A DNA stretch of 33,667 bases from an uncultured Alphaproteobacteria bacterium. Its GTDB lineage: Bacteria > Pseudomonadota > Alphaproteobacteria > CAAHEQ01 > UBA3637. The notes under the pieces were generated by a model, which saw only the letters and a program-made list of their open reading frames with translations, was not told the origin of the DNA and ran no database searches. The stretch spans positions 1 to 33,667 of the forward strand of contig CAKQGY010000013.1 of the NCBI GenBank assembly GCA_934234055.1, read 5' to 3'. A program made the translations under genes and the position numbers. This document shows, one piece after another, positions 16,994-24,551 of this stretch. The first letter of the stretch is position 1, and each line of letters starts with the position of its first letter.

Positions 16994-17408
16994 CGGCCAA
17001 ACCGCCTTTGCGCCGGCCTTTGCGGCGTTGCACAAGCAATGCTTTGATCACCCGTGGTCCGTGGCCGAATGGTCTGATTTGCTTCATCTGCCCACCACAA
17101 TCGGTTGGCTGACCGAGCAGAGTTTTTTGCTCTGTTCGCATGTGGCTGATGAAATGGAGATTTTAACGATCGGTGTCATTCCGTCTGCCCGTCGCCAAGG
17201 GATTGCGTCCGCCTTATTACAAGAATTACTGACTTACGCCCGAGCGCAGGGTGTTCATCGTGTTTTTTTGGAGGTTTCGGCACACAATCCGGCCGCACAA
17301 GCCCTGTATGCTCGCTATGGCTTTGTCCGCACCGGCACCCGTCCAAACTATTATCAAACCTCGTCCGGACTCGTTGATGCCCTCTGCCTGACCTGTCCTC
17401 TGAATTGA
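16974..17408 (+). CDS. rimI: Ribosomal protein S18 alanine N-acetyltransferase
   Basis: A 144-aa GNAT acetyltransferase. Motif A is clear: I-G-V-I-P-S-A-R-R-Q-G-I-A-S-A-L-L (acetyl-CoA pyrophosphate loop). N-P-A-A-Q-A-L-Y-A-R-Y-G-F follows, the typical RimI motif B. It acetylates the N-terminal Ala of ribosomal protein S18. The tsaB overlap supports the name, as this pairing is common. The ATG at 16974 or at 16980 could be the start; neither has a strong site. A terminator begins on the last base of the stop codon. Confidence 0.9.
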   Translation: MPMLVSSGQTAFAPAFAALHKQCFDHPWSVAEWSDLLHLPTTIGWLTEQSFLLCSHVADEMEILTIGVIPSARRQGIASALLQELLTYARAQGVHRVFLEVSAHNPAAQALYARYGFVRTGTRPNYYQTSSGLVDALCLTCPLN

Positions 17409-17437
17409 TAAGGGCGTCTCCTAACCTTATTTTTTTC
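17408..17437 (+). terminator. Rho-independent terminator of tsaB-rimI
   Basis: ATAAGG (17408-17413) pairs with CCTTAT (17425-17430), followed by a T run. Its first base is the last base of the rimI stop codon. Confidence 0.75.
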
Positions 17438-17487
17438 TGGACAAAGCCATGTCGAATGTGCTAATCTGGATAAAAAGGGAGGTAGTC

Positions 17488-19458
17488 ATGAAACGTTTTC
17501 TGAATGAATACGGTCGTTCTGTTTTTGGAATTTTGCGCGTGATGGCGTTTATCATTATTATCGGTGCGTTGTTGTTCGTCATTGGTAAGTGGTTTTTGCG
17601 TGTCTTGTTTGAAGATTCTGCCTCAGAGGCCACCTTCAAAGAATTATCCAGTCGTGCTATTTCGGCTTCTGCCCAACTGATGGCCGGAAATGACAAGCTG
17701 AGTTCTAACGAGTTTGGCCCCACCACAAATCAAGGCTATCCCGCCACTACCTACGCCACGGATAGCGGCTTTTTTGAAATTACATTGGATCAAGTTCCCG
17801 AATCTGTTTGTCGTCGTATGTTGGATAAACGCTGGGGATTGGCTTCATCCTTGTATGTGAATGGTCGACTGGTAGAGGATACACACTCCATTTGCCGGAA
17901 GTTTAACCAAATGTCATTTGAGTTTAGTCGTGATTTGCGTGAAAATATACCCAATTCGGACAAACCGCAAAATCGCCACTGTATCACGGATTCCGATTGC
18001 GCCCCATGCGAGGGATGTCGTATCGGCCGGTGTCAAAGCGGTTGCAAAACCGGTGAAGTCTGCGGTTATTCTCAAACCGGTCAGAATGTATGCTGTGCCG
18101 CAGCTAACAAAGCCGAAAATATTTGTTGTTCGTATATAGAGGACGGCCAGTGTTGTAAAGCCCGCAATCAATGCTGCCCCTTGGATAGGCCGATTCGTCT
18201 TTCGGACGGTCGGTGTGTCAGTTGCTATGATACTGCGGTTTTTGATGTCGGCTCACTGGATCAGTGTCTTAAAATGTGTCCCAATCGGGTCGCATTTGGT
18301 CAAGGCAACCTCTGTATGCTGCCGATTTGTTCTGCGGGGCAATTTATGGGACAGGACGGCTCTTGCCACGATTGCACGATAGCCGGCGGTGTGTTGACTT
18401 CTGAGTCCGAGTGCAAAAAATGTTCGGCGCGTGTTTATCAAGAAGAAATTTGCCGTCTACCTTGTCCGCCTGATACGGTCGAAGATGCCAAAGGTGTCTG
18501 CCGGCCCTGCTCCGTGCCACAAGCCTTTGCCCCGGCCAAGGGAGCCTCTTGCACTGCCTCTTGCCTCAATCGCACCGAAATAAATGGCATTTGTTCCCTG
18601 CAGTCCTGCCCTGACGGCTCTATTACTGATACAGAGGGCAGTTGCTTTGCCTGTGCCGGCGACGATCCGATTATGAATACTACGCCACAGGCTTGCACTG
18701 CTTGTAAAAATCGTGTGTATTATCAGGGATCCTGTATTTCCAAGTGCCCTGAGGGCTATTTTGTCGGCCGGGACAGTCGCTGCTATTCTTGTGCCGAGGA
18801 TACAGCCGTCCCTGTTCAGCCCAACAGTGGTGAGTGTGCCAAGTGCCCTGATCGCCTGGGATTGAACAATTATTGTTTTGCGGCCTGTGGCCCGGATCAG
18901 TTCCGGGATTTCCAAGGCACCTGTTATGATTGTTTTTCATTTCTCAGCCGCCCGGTTCTGCAAACAGCCACTTGTTCTGTTTGCCCCAACCGCTCGGTTT
19001 TATTGCGCTATATGGACGGCGCCAGTGTTTATTACTGTGCCCCGCAGCAATGCCCGCTGGATTATTTTTCGGATCGCACCGGCACCTGCTACGATTGTTT
19101 TGGATCTGAAGCAGCAGACAATGTCTCGCCTGAGGAATGTCAAAAATGCCCCAATCGCTTTTGGTCGCCCATCGCGCAAAGTTGCTTGATAAAACCTGCC
19201 TGTCCCACGGGATTTATTCTGGATTCGTATGGACGATGTCAGGCATGCGCTTCACCCGAGCCTGTCATACAATTGCAAGGCCACACGGACGCGTGTCAAG
19301 CTTGCCCCAATCGGTATGTGTATGGCCCGTGGTGCCGTTTGTGTCCACCAAACTTGGGCGAATTAAAGGACAAAACCGGTTGCCAAAAATGTGGCGGCAT
19401 TTGGGATAATCGCACCACCACCTGCCACCCGTATCCGATTTCTGCCAAGAAGTTATAA
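17488..19458 (+). CDS. Large cysteine-repeat protein with pilin-like N-terminus
   Basis: The 656-aa product starts at the ATG preceded by GGGAGG; an upstream ATG at 17449 has no site. Residues about 8-40 read Y-G-R-S-V-F-G-I-L-R-V-M-A-F plus a hydrophobic helix. This resembles the G-R-S-L-x-E-M-L prepilin start seen at 1-212 but lacks Glu5. A globular region to about residue 155 follows. Then come about eight Cys modules of roughly 46-50 residues, with the recurring pattern C-P-N-R, a variable part, C, P-x-G, then G-x-C-x-x-C. Residues 170-235 are a denser Cys cluster. The repeat region is probably outside the cytoplasm and disulfide- or metal-stabilised. I do not recognise a named family; adhesin or pilus tip are guesses. 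It lies between rimI and a small membrane protein and is transcribed alone. Confidence 0.8.
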   Translation: MKRFLNEYGRSVFGILRVMAFIIIIGALLFVIGKWFLRVLFEDSASEATFKELSSRAISASAQLMAGNDKLSSNEFGPTTNQGYPATTYATDSGFFEITLDQVPESVCRRMLDKRWGLASSLYVNGRLVEDTHSICRKFNQMSFEFSRDLRENIPNSDKPQNRHCITDSDCAPCEGCRIGRCQSGCKTGEVCGYSQTGQNVCCAAANKAENICCSYIEDGQCCKARNQCCPLDRPIRLSDGRCVSCYDTAVFDVGSLDQCLKMCPNRVAFGQGNLCMLPICSAGQFMGQDGSCHDCTIAGGVLTSESECKKCSARVYQEEICRLPCPPDTVEDAKGVCRPCSVPQAFAPAKGASCTASCLNRTEINGICSLQSCPDGSITDTEGSCFACAGDDPIMNTTPQACTACKNRVYYQGSCISKCPEGYFVGRDSRCYSCAEDTAVPVQPNSGECAKCPDRLGLNNYCFAACGPDQFRDFQGTCYDCFSFLSRPVLQTATCSVCPNRSVLLRYMDGASVYYCAPQQCPLDYFSDRTGTCYDCFGSEAADNVSPEECQKCPNRFWSPIAQSCLIKPACPTGFILDSYGRCQACASPEPVIQLQGHTDACQACPNRYVYGPWCRLCPPNLGELKDKTGCQKCGGIWDNRTTTCHPYPISAKKL

Positions 19459-19499
19459 AAACAGAGCTCTACGTCAGAGCATACCCATTCCTGACTGGT

Positions 19500-19865
19500 C
19501 TAATGTTGATTTGATTTTTGATCAAACGCTTTCATTATTTCGCGATAACCGGCTTTGGCCTCTTTCCACTTTTCTCCATCCGCCGGGGTTGCATATTCCA
19601 CATAGGGACAAGCCCCTTCGGCTTTTAGAGCAGCGCCCCGTTTGCGTTGTTCAGCTGCCCAGGCTTCATGTTGTGCTTTTTCGGCTTCTGTGGGTGGCCT
19701 CATCTCCTCAGCCAACCATTTCCAGCCCCCGGCAACCTCTCGAATCGTCTGATTTTTGCCCAAGAATTCACGGATTTCACCCCTATTTTTGACAGCATAC
19801 ACCACTGCCGCTATCACCAGCAGTTTCGTTATAAAATGCGATCTGTGTCCCAAAGTTTGTATCAT
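19500..19865 (-). CDS. Small membrane-anchored protein of unknown function
   Basis: A 121-aa product with GAGGAGG before its ATG. One membrane helix lies at about residues 12-27 (I-T-K-L-L-V-I-A-A-V-V-Y-A-V). The rest is polar, Lys/Glu/Ala-rich, with a single Cys in G-A-C-P-Y-V-E-Y. No family is recognised. It is convergent with the cysteine-repeat gene, 41 bases away; only a weak GCTCT/AGAGC hairpin (19466-19480) without a T run lies between. Confidence 0.6.
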   Translation of the reverse strand: MIQTLGHRSHFITKLLVIAAVVYAVKNRGEIREFLGKNQTIREVAGGWKWLAEEMRPPTEAEKAQHEAWAAEQRKRGAALKAEGACPYVEYATPADGEKWKEAKAGYREIMKAFDQKSNQH

Positions 19866-19999
19866 GCGGATACCTCCTCTCTAACTGCTATTATATCACA
19901 GAACTCCAAAAAAGCAAGCCTCTGTCTTTTATCAGTATACTCTCTCTGATTTTTTAACTAAAATTATTGGTTTATTTTCAATAAGTTAAACAAGTTTAT

Positions 20000-20028
20000 T
20001 TGACAGATGTCCAAAATTGCAGTATAAT
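20000..20028 (+). promoter_or_regulatory. Perfect-consensus sigma-70 promoter
   Basis: TTGACA (20000-20005), a 17-base spacer and TATAAT (20023-20028). All twelve consensus bases match, so the operon 20062-21415 is probably strongly and constitutively expressed. The predicted start near 20035 rules out the in-frame ATG at 20017. Confidence 0.9.
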
Positions 20029-20061
20029 AAAAGTATCAAGAGTAAGGAAAGGAGGTTTCCT

Positions 20062-20940
20062 ATGTCTTTAAAAGCAAAATTAGCAACGATGAGCGTTGCC
20101 GCGCTGGCTATGACAACGCCGGGACTGGCAAATCAGAAAACCGCTTCAGAATCTGCGCCGACCCCTGCCACGCAAAAAGCCGAGCCAAGTTGGTATCAAA
20201 CGGCCTGGAAGTATACGGGTGGCATGATGGGCGAGGGCATCAGTTATGCCGGCAAAGGCCTCAGCAAGGCCGGCGAAGGTATTTCGTGGACTTTTGACAA
20301 AGCAATGTGGCCGGTTCGAAAAGTGGGCGAAGGCACCAAGATCGTTGGCGACTTTTTGGGAAAAGGTCCCCAATGGATTGAGGAAAACACCGGTATCCCT
20401 ATGGAGACAGCCCGATCCACTATTACGGCTCCTTTCGGGTTCGCTTACAGTGTTACGGATAATTTGGCTGATTTAAGCACCGAACTGCCGTTGTATGGCC
20501 TTGGTATGGCCGGCTCCACAGTGAACCTGATCGGGCAGGGTGTTGCTGCCAACACTGACGGGATGGGAACCGCAGCCAAAAATCTTGGCTCGGATACTTG
20601 GGGCACAACCAAGACATTGGTCGGAGATGCTTTACCCTTAACACTGGATGCCACTGGGATCGGTGGCGTAATTACCAGCGTGCCTTATGGCGCAATTGCT
20701 CGCGATGCGATTGCCACCATTCATCGAACGACTGATTTAGTCACGGGTCAAGCCGACTTGTCTAAACCTTTACCGACAGATGCTTTATCAATAGCAAAAT
20801 ACAGTTATGATCGGGCTATGTATGGCAAAGCTGCCGCCGATGCGACCAAAGGAGCGTTATTTGCTTCTGCCGATCCTTCTCGCTCCACAGATCCCTCATT
20901 GCAAAAGGCCATGAAGGACAAGATGAAAGGTTACTATTAA
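20062..20940 (+). CDS. Secreted/periplasmic protein of unknown function
   Basis: A 292-aa product behind AAAGGAGG and a perfect promoter. The signal peptide (M-S-L-K-A-K-L ... G-L-A) is cleaved near residue 23. The mature protein is rich in Gly, Ala and Thr with amphipathic repeats such as G-E-G-I-S-Y-A-G-K-G-L-S-K-A-G-E-G. Two or three longer Gly/Ala-rich hydrophobic stretches could associate with membrane. There are no Cys in the mature part and no motif I recognise. A lipoprotein gene follows two bases after its stop, so they form an operon. High expression suggests a structural envelope component, but that is inference. Confidence 0.7.
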   Translation: MSLKAKLATMSVAALAMTTPGLANQKTASESAPTPATQKAEPSWYQTAWKYTGGMMGEGISYAGKGLSKAGEGISWTFDKAMWPVRKVGEGTKIVGDFLGKGPQWIEENTGIPMETARSTITAPFGFAYSVTDNLADLSTELPLYGLGMAGSTVNLIGQGVAANTDGMGTAAKNLGSDTWGTTKTLVGDALPLTLDATGIGGVITSVPYGAIARDAIATIHRTTDLVTGQADLSKPLPTDALSIAKYSYDRAMYGKAAADATKGALFASADPSRSTDPSLQKAMKDKMKGYY

Positions 20941-20941
20941 G

Positions 20942-21415
20942 ATGAGAGATATGAATAGAACACTATCCGGATTACTGGTATTAAATATGCTATGTGCAGG
21001 TTGTGCTATGCGCCAATCCATTGAGCATACGGAAACCGTGGAGTTATATCCTGACGCGGGTGCACAATCAAGAACAATTCAGACGACTTATGGGACATAT
21101 GAAATGGAGTATACGACACTTGGCAAAGTCTGGAATGCCTCTACATTTTCTGTTCTGGGGGCGGGGTTGAGTGCGTGCCGGCAATCCAAACAAGCCTATT
21201 ATGCCTCAACAAACGGCATCCCGGTTTTAACACCGTTATGGCAAGGCGGCTGTGGCCTTATTTCCGGCGGAGCAGAGGGTCTTCTGGCCGGTGGTGATTA
21301 TGGCTATCATTTGAAATACAAAGACGGCAAGTCTGTTGAACGGATATTCAAAGACAGCCTTGACGAAAAAGCCAATGACCTTAAACGCACTGTCACCGAC
21401 CCCTACACCCGGTAA
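20942..21415 (+). CDS. Lipoprotein of unknown function, second gene of the operon
   Basis: A 157-aa product with a lipobox L-C-A-G-C near residue 21. The mature part has a beta-rich segment (E-T-V-E-L-Y-P-D) and a central Gly-rich stretch with two Cys (L-S-A-C-R-Q-S and G-G-C-G-L-I-S-G-G-A). The starts at 20942 and 20951 are both possible; neither has a clear site, so translation probably depends on coupling to the preceding gene. Its G-G-A-x-G-L-L-A-G-G-D-Y-G-Y region suggests membrane association. No named family. Confidence 0.65.
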   Translation: MRDMNRTLSGLLVLNMLCAGCAMRQSIEHTETVELYPDAGAQSRTIQTTYGTYEMEYTTLGKVWNASTFSVLGAGLSACRQSKQAYYASTNGIPVLTPLWQGGCGLISGGAEGLLAGGDYGYHLKYKDGKSVERIFKDSLDEKANDLKRTVTDPYTR

Positions 21416-21477
21416 GATTTCTCTTGATTTAATATTAATACTTTTTTAACAATCAGATTAATTGATTCATCCAATGA

Positions 21478-21960
21478 TTACCATTTAGTCAAAATAGTGT
21501 ATTTTATATTCTCTTTTTCTAACTTATTTATCATTTCCGGTAAATAATTTGAGTTATAATTATAATTTCTTTTAAAACATTGCCACATGTAAATAATGGT
21601 TTGTTTGTTATTCATTTTCTCAATATGCAGCAAGCGCTTAAATGATCTGATGATAAATCTGTTTATCCAAATAAATTTATTTAATCTTAAAATAAGGACT
21701 TCATCTGCTTCTTTTATACAAGGGAATATCCAATTTTTATAGTACATACCCTCACAAATCCAATCCGGGTTTTCTTTTAAAAGTTTTTTTAATAAAACAG
21801 TTTTTTCTTCATCGGTTCTTCTGCGACTGCAAATATCTGGACCTAAATCTTCCCATTCTAAGTCATCCAAATCAAAATGAGGAATATTTTTCTCTTTTGA
21901 TAATTTTTTTGCTAGTGTCGTTTTTCCGCAACCGGCTTGCCCAATAATATATAATTTCAT
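21478..21960 (-). CDS. P-loop nucleotide kinase-like protein (adenylate kinase/FlaR-like)
   Basis: A 160-aa product. The start at 21960 is chosen for its GGAG site; the ATG at 21984 has none. A Walker A motif G-Q-A-G-C-G-K-T-T opens the protein after a short beta strand. Then come H-F-D-L-D-D-L-E-W and W-I-C-E-G-M-Y, typical of the shikimate/adenylate kinase-like group annotated as topology modulation or AAA-type ATPases. The substrate is not known. The gene is markedly AT-rich compared with 1-21 kb, as are the next two genes, so the patch was probably acquired. Confidence 0.75.
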   Translation of the reverse strand: MKLYIIGQAGCGKTTLAKKLSKEKNIPHFDLDDLEWEDLGPDICSRRRTDEEKTVLLKKLLKENPDWICEGMYYKNWIFPCIKEADEVLILRLNKFIWINRFIIRSFKRLLHIEKMNNKQTIIYMWQCFKRNYNYNSNYLPEMINKLEKENIKYTILTKW

Positions 21961-22074
21961 TAAATTCTCCAAGACTATTTGCATTATAATCTATTTAGAT
22001 TAAAACATGCAAGTAAAAATTGATATTTATTGAAATTTATGTTATAACTATGACCATAATTAGGAGAAAAATCA

Positions 22075-22122
22075 ATGACTGAACCATTACATCGCTTTTG
22101 TTTTGTGAGGACTTATGAATAG
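22075..22122 (+). CDS. Short upstream ORF (15 codons) overlapping the chromate transporter start
   Basis: ATG at 22075 preceded by AGGAG, encoding M-T-E-P-L-H-R-F-C-F-V-R-T-Y-E and ending at TAG 22120-22122. It overlaps the first eight bases of the transporter gene in another frame. It could be a leader peptide that couples translation to the transporter. It could also be a remnant of a longer N-terminus. Too short for any family call. Confidence 0.35.
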   Translation: MTEPLHRFCFVRTYE

Positions 22123-22702
22123 CCTGAAAGAAAAATATTTATCTGATCTACAACTTGCAACTCTGATTTTTGTCAGTTTTTTCAAAATTGCTCTATTTGT
22201 TGTTGGCGGTGGGTTGGCTATGATTCCCGTTATTGAACAGATTTTTGTGCAAGAACGAAAATTACTGAAGAGTGAAGATATTTTGGATATGATTGCTATT
22301 ATGCAGACAATGCCGGGAATGATGGCTGTTAATGCTGCTATTTTTGTAGGGCATAAATTACTAGGGTTCAAAGGTGCAGCCATAGCCTCTATTGCTGTGA
22401 TTTTACCGTCTATTGGAATTATTATGCTAATAGCAACTTTATTTCAAAATTTAGATGTTAAAAATCCCCATATTTTACAAGCTTTTTCATGCGTTCGTGC
22501 TTGCGTTGTTGCCATATTTCTTGGCACGGCATATCGCCTGGCAAAAAATGTATTTAAAGGGCTGTTTGATTATATTATTGTTTTCTCATTTATTGTTCTG
22601 TTAGTATATGGATTTTCACAAGTTGCATTGATTTTGATCTCCATGCCTGTCGGTTGGATGTATGTTATTATGACACGGATGAGAATGAGGAGAAAAAAAT
22701 GA
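22115..22702 (+). CDS. chrA: Chromate transporter, N-terminal half-type subunit
   Basis: A 195-aa membrane protein of the short-chain CHR family. It contains F-F-K-I-A-L-F-V-V-G-G-G-L-A-M-I-P and M-Q-T-M-P-G-M-M-A-V-N-A-A, the conserved G-G-G and P-G-x-x-x-x-N blocks. Short CHR proteins occur as pairs that together equal a full ChrA; the second half follows with a 4-base ATGA overlap. The gene is AT-rich. A GAGG site precedes the ATG. Members export chromate, or in many gut bacteria are annotated this way without proof of substrate. Confidence 0.85.
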   Translation: MNSLKEKYLSDLQLATLIFVSFFKIALFVVGGGLAMIPVIEQIFVQERKLLKSEDILDMIAIMQTMPGMMAVNAAIFVGHKLLGFKGAAIASIAVILPSIGIIMLIATLFQNLDVKNPHILQAFSCVRACVVAIFLGTAYRLAKNVFKGLFDYIIVFSFIVLLVYGFSQVALILISMPVGWMYVIMTRMRMRRKK

Positions 22703-23298
22703 CGCTTCTTTACCTTTTTTTACAGTTTGTTAAATTCGGGGCTCTTGCTTTTGGAGGCGGCTTTACAATTTTCCCTTTGTTGTTTGATACTTTTGTTACA
22801 CAAACAGGTGATTTTACTGCTGATGCCTTCGGAAATTTGATTTCTATTGCTCAAATAACTCCAGGACCTGTTACTATCAACATTGCAACTTTTGTTGGTT
22901 TTTTAAGAGGTGGTCCTATTTATTCTATCGTTGCCAGTCTTGGTCTTGTTTTTCCTTCCTTTATAATAACAGGAACCGCAATTTATTTCATGAAAAAATA
23001 CCAGGATAGTTGGTTTATTCAAGGATTTTTAAAAGGGGCTCATCTTGTCGCTTTTGTTATGGTGCTTTATGCAATAATTTTGTTTGCGAATATGTCTATT
23101 TTATCAGATGTCTGGCGTATTTCAGATATGTGCTCCAGTTTAATTTCACTGAAATTTATTGGACCACAAGATTATCATATAAATATGCTAGAATTATGTG
23201 TAGCTGTTTTGTCATTTATATTAATTCGCAAAAAAGTAGCGGTCACAAAGTTATTGATTACTGCGGCAATGATTGGATTGTTTTTCAGCTTTATTTGA
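22699..23298 (+). CDS. chrA: Chromate transporter, second half-type subunit
   Basis: A 199-aa CHR-family membrane protein. F-G-A-L-A-F-G-G-G-F-T-I-F-P and I-T-P-G-P-V-T-I-N-I-A-T-F-V-G repeat the G-G-G and P-G-x-x-x-x-N blocks of the partner. The start at 22699 has GAGGAGA upstream and an ATGA overlap with the partner's stop; the frame is open upstream to an ATG at 22654 but that would overlap far into the first gene. The pair should form an antiparallel heterodimer, as known for paired short CHR proteins. Confidence 0.85.
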   Translation: MTLLYLFLQFVKFGALAFGGGFTIFPLLFDTFVTQTGDFTADAFGNLISIAQITPGPVTINIATFVGFLRGGPIYSIVASLGLVFPSFIITGTAIYFMKKYQDSWFIQGFLKGAHLVAFVMVLYAIILFANMSILSDVWRISDMCSSLISLKFIGPQDYHINMLELCVAVLSFILIRKKVAVTKLLITAAMIGLFFSFI

Positions 23299-23300
23299 AA

Positions 23301-23328
23301 TAAAAACGCCCTCATCTGATTGAGGGCT
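23301..23328 (-). terminator. Terminator of the first tRNA-Thr gene
   Basis: GCCCTCA/TGAGGGC (23308-23314 and 23321-23327) around a six-base loop. Read on the minus strand it is followed by TTTTT, placing it just downstream of the tRNA; on the plus strand no T run follows. Confidence 0.75.
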
Positions 23329-23336
23329 TAAATCTC

Positions 23337-23411
23337 TGGTGCCGCTGGTGAGAATCGGACTCACGACCCCACCCTTACCAAGGGTGTGCTCTACCACTGA
23401 GCCACAGCGGC
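23337..23411 (-). tRNA. tRNA-Thr (GGT anticodon)
   Basis: Minus-strand cloverleaf. The acceptor is GCCGCTG/CAGCGGC, the D stem GCTC/GAGC, and the anticodon stem CACCC/GGGTG around TTGGTAA (anticodon GGT). The T arm is GTGAG-TCCGATT-CTCAC, with encoded CCA at 23337-23339. Confidence 0.95.
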
Positions 23412-23424
23412 ACAAAGTGCTTTA

Positions 23425-23453
23425 CTTTTACCCGATTTTTTTGCACTTGTCAA
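23425..23453 (-). promoter_or_regulatory. Promoter of tRNA-Thr (GGT)
   Basis: TTGACA (23453-23448) and TAAAAG (23430-23425), 17-base spacer, 13 bases before the mature tRNA. Confidence 0.7.
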
Positions 23454-23628
23454 GCCTTTTTTCACAATCCGTCCGAAAATCTTACATCAATGACCGAGAG
23501 CCCATTCAAAACGAATCATGTTGGGGTGTTCCGGTTCGTGGAAGATGGACAGTTACTGTTCCAGATATTCTTTGTTATATAGCCCTAGAAAAGTGCTTGA
23601 TGCTGTTTGTTTTTGCGAAGAGAAAAAA

Positions 23629-23703
23629 TGGTGCCGACACACGGACTTGAACCGCGGACCCACTGATTACAAATCAGTAGCTCTACCACTGAGCTATGTC
23701 GGC
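23629..23703 (-). tRNA. tRNA-Thr (TGT anticodon)
   Basis: Minus-strand cloverleaf. The acceptor is GCCGACA/TGTCGGC, the D stem GCTC/GAGC, and the anticodon stem ACTGA/TCAGT around TTTGTAA (anticodon TGT). The encoded CCA is at 23629-23631. The 217 bases between the two tRNA genes hold only the second promoter; I see no gene there. Confidence 0.95.
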
Positions 23704-23721
23704 ACGAATAGAACAGAAATC

Positions 23722-23750
23722 TTTATACCCTATTCTTTTCCAAAATGCAA
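23722..23750 (-). promoter_or_regulatory. Promoter of tRNA-Thr (TGT)
   Basis: TTGCAT (23750-23745) and TATAAA (23727-23722) with a 17-base spacer, the same -35 hexamer as the CAT-anticodon tRNA promoter at 413. Confidence 0.7.
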
Positions 23751-23759
23751 GATATTTTT

Positions 23760-24551
23760 TTACTTTTTATGTTTTTTTTCAAAAATCAAGACCCGATCCA
23801 CCCCACCAAAGTCCTTTTCACAGCCCGAAAAAATCCAACAGGCCGATTGAAAAAGGTCTTGAACCATGGCGGATTGGCCTTGCCCTATTTCCAAAAAAAC
23901 TAGGCCGGTTGGAATCAAAATCGGCATCATAGTTTGCGCCAAGCGCGCATACGCCGCCATACCGTCCCCCCCTCCATCCAAAGCCAACAACGGATCATAA
24001 TCGCGCACATCGGGGGAAAGAGTGGCAATCTCGGCCGTCGGGATATACGGTGGGTTAGAGACAATTACATCAAATTGCCCCAGGCCCGATGTCCAATCGG
24101 TGGTGAAAAAATCAGCCTGACGCACGACGGCTGGAAAACCCTGTAAATTTTGGCGGGCAACAGAGAGAGCTTTGGAGGACTTGTCCACTGCGACACCGGT
24201 GGCGTTCGGATACTCGCCCAATAAACTGGCCAACAGGCATCCACTCCCTGTTCCTATATCCAACATTCGCAAGGGCTGCCGAGTGTCCGGCCTGTATTTC
24301 AGCACAGCCGCGATAATCGTTTCCGAATCGGGGCGCGGATCCAGCACATCGGCGGAAGTGATAAAATCAGCCTTCCAAAAGCCTTTGCGTCCCGTGATTT
24401 TAGAGACCGGCTCGTGGCGCAGACGGCGAGTAATACAGGCTTCCAACAACACCAAATCTTGACCGGCAAAAGAGAGCAATCGGCGCGCATCCAACAGCGG
24501 TGTATCGGAGACAGCGCGCAAGCGCCGGGCAATGTCGGTAATATCAGTCAT
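23760..24551 (-). CDS. prmC: Peptide chain release factor N5-glutamine methyltransferase
   Basis: A 263-aa class I SAM methyltransferase that methylates the GGQ glutamine of release factors. It contains the SAM loop L-D-I-G-T-G-S-G-C-L-L and the catalytic N-P-P-Y (V-S-N-P-P-Y-I-P). The ATG at 24551 shares one base with the prfA stop (TGATG), so the genes are translationally coupled. Placement directly after its substrate gene prfA supports the name. Confidence 0.95.
   Translation of the reverse strand: MTDITDIARRLRAVSDTPLLDARRLLSFAGQDLVLLEACITRRLRHEPVSKITGRKGFWKADFITSADVLDPRPDSETIIAAVLKYRPDTRQPLRMLDIGTGSGCLLASLLGEYPNATGVAVDKSSKALSVARQNLQGFPAVVRQADFFTTDWTSGLGQFDVIVSNPPYIPTAEIATLSPDVRDYDPLLALDGGGDGMAAYARLAQTMMPILIPTGLVFLEIGQGQSAMVQDLFQSACWIFSGCEKDFGGVDRVLIFEKKHKK

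Noticed and set aside
19459..19480. GCTCT/AGAGC hairpin after the cysteine-repeat gene as a terminator.
   Set aside because: Only five base pairs and no T run on either strand.
20017..20061. Upstream in-frame ATG adding 15 residues to the secreted protein.
   Set aside because: It lies between the -35 and -10 boxes of a perfect promoter, upstream of the expected transcription start.
21416..21480. Possible att duplicate of the tRNA-Thr 3' end at the far side of the AT-rich patch.
   Set aside because: No stretch there matches the tRNA 3' end, and no integrase is encoded.
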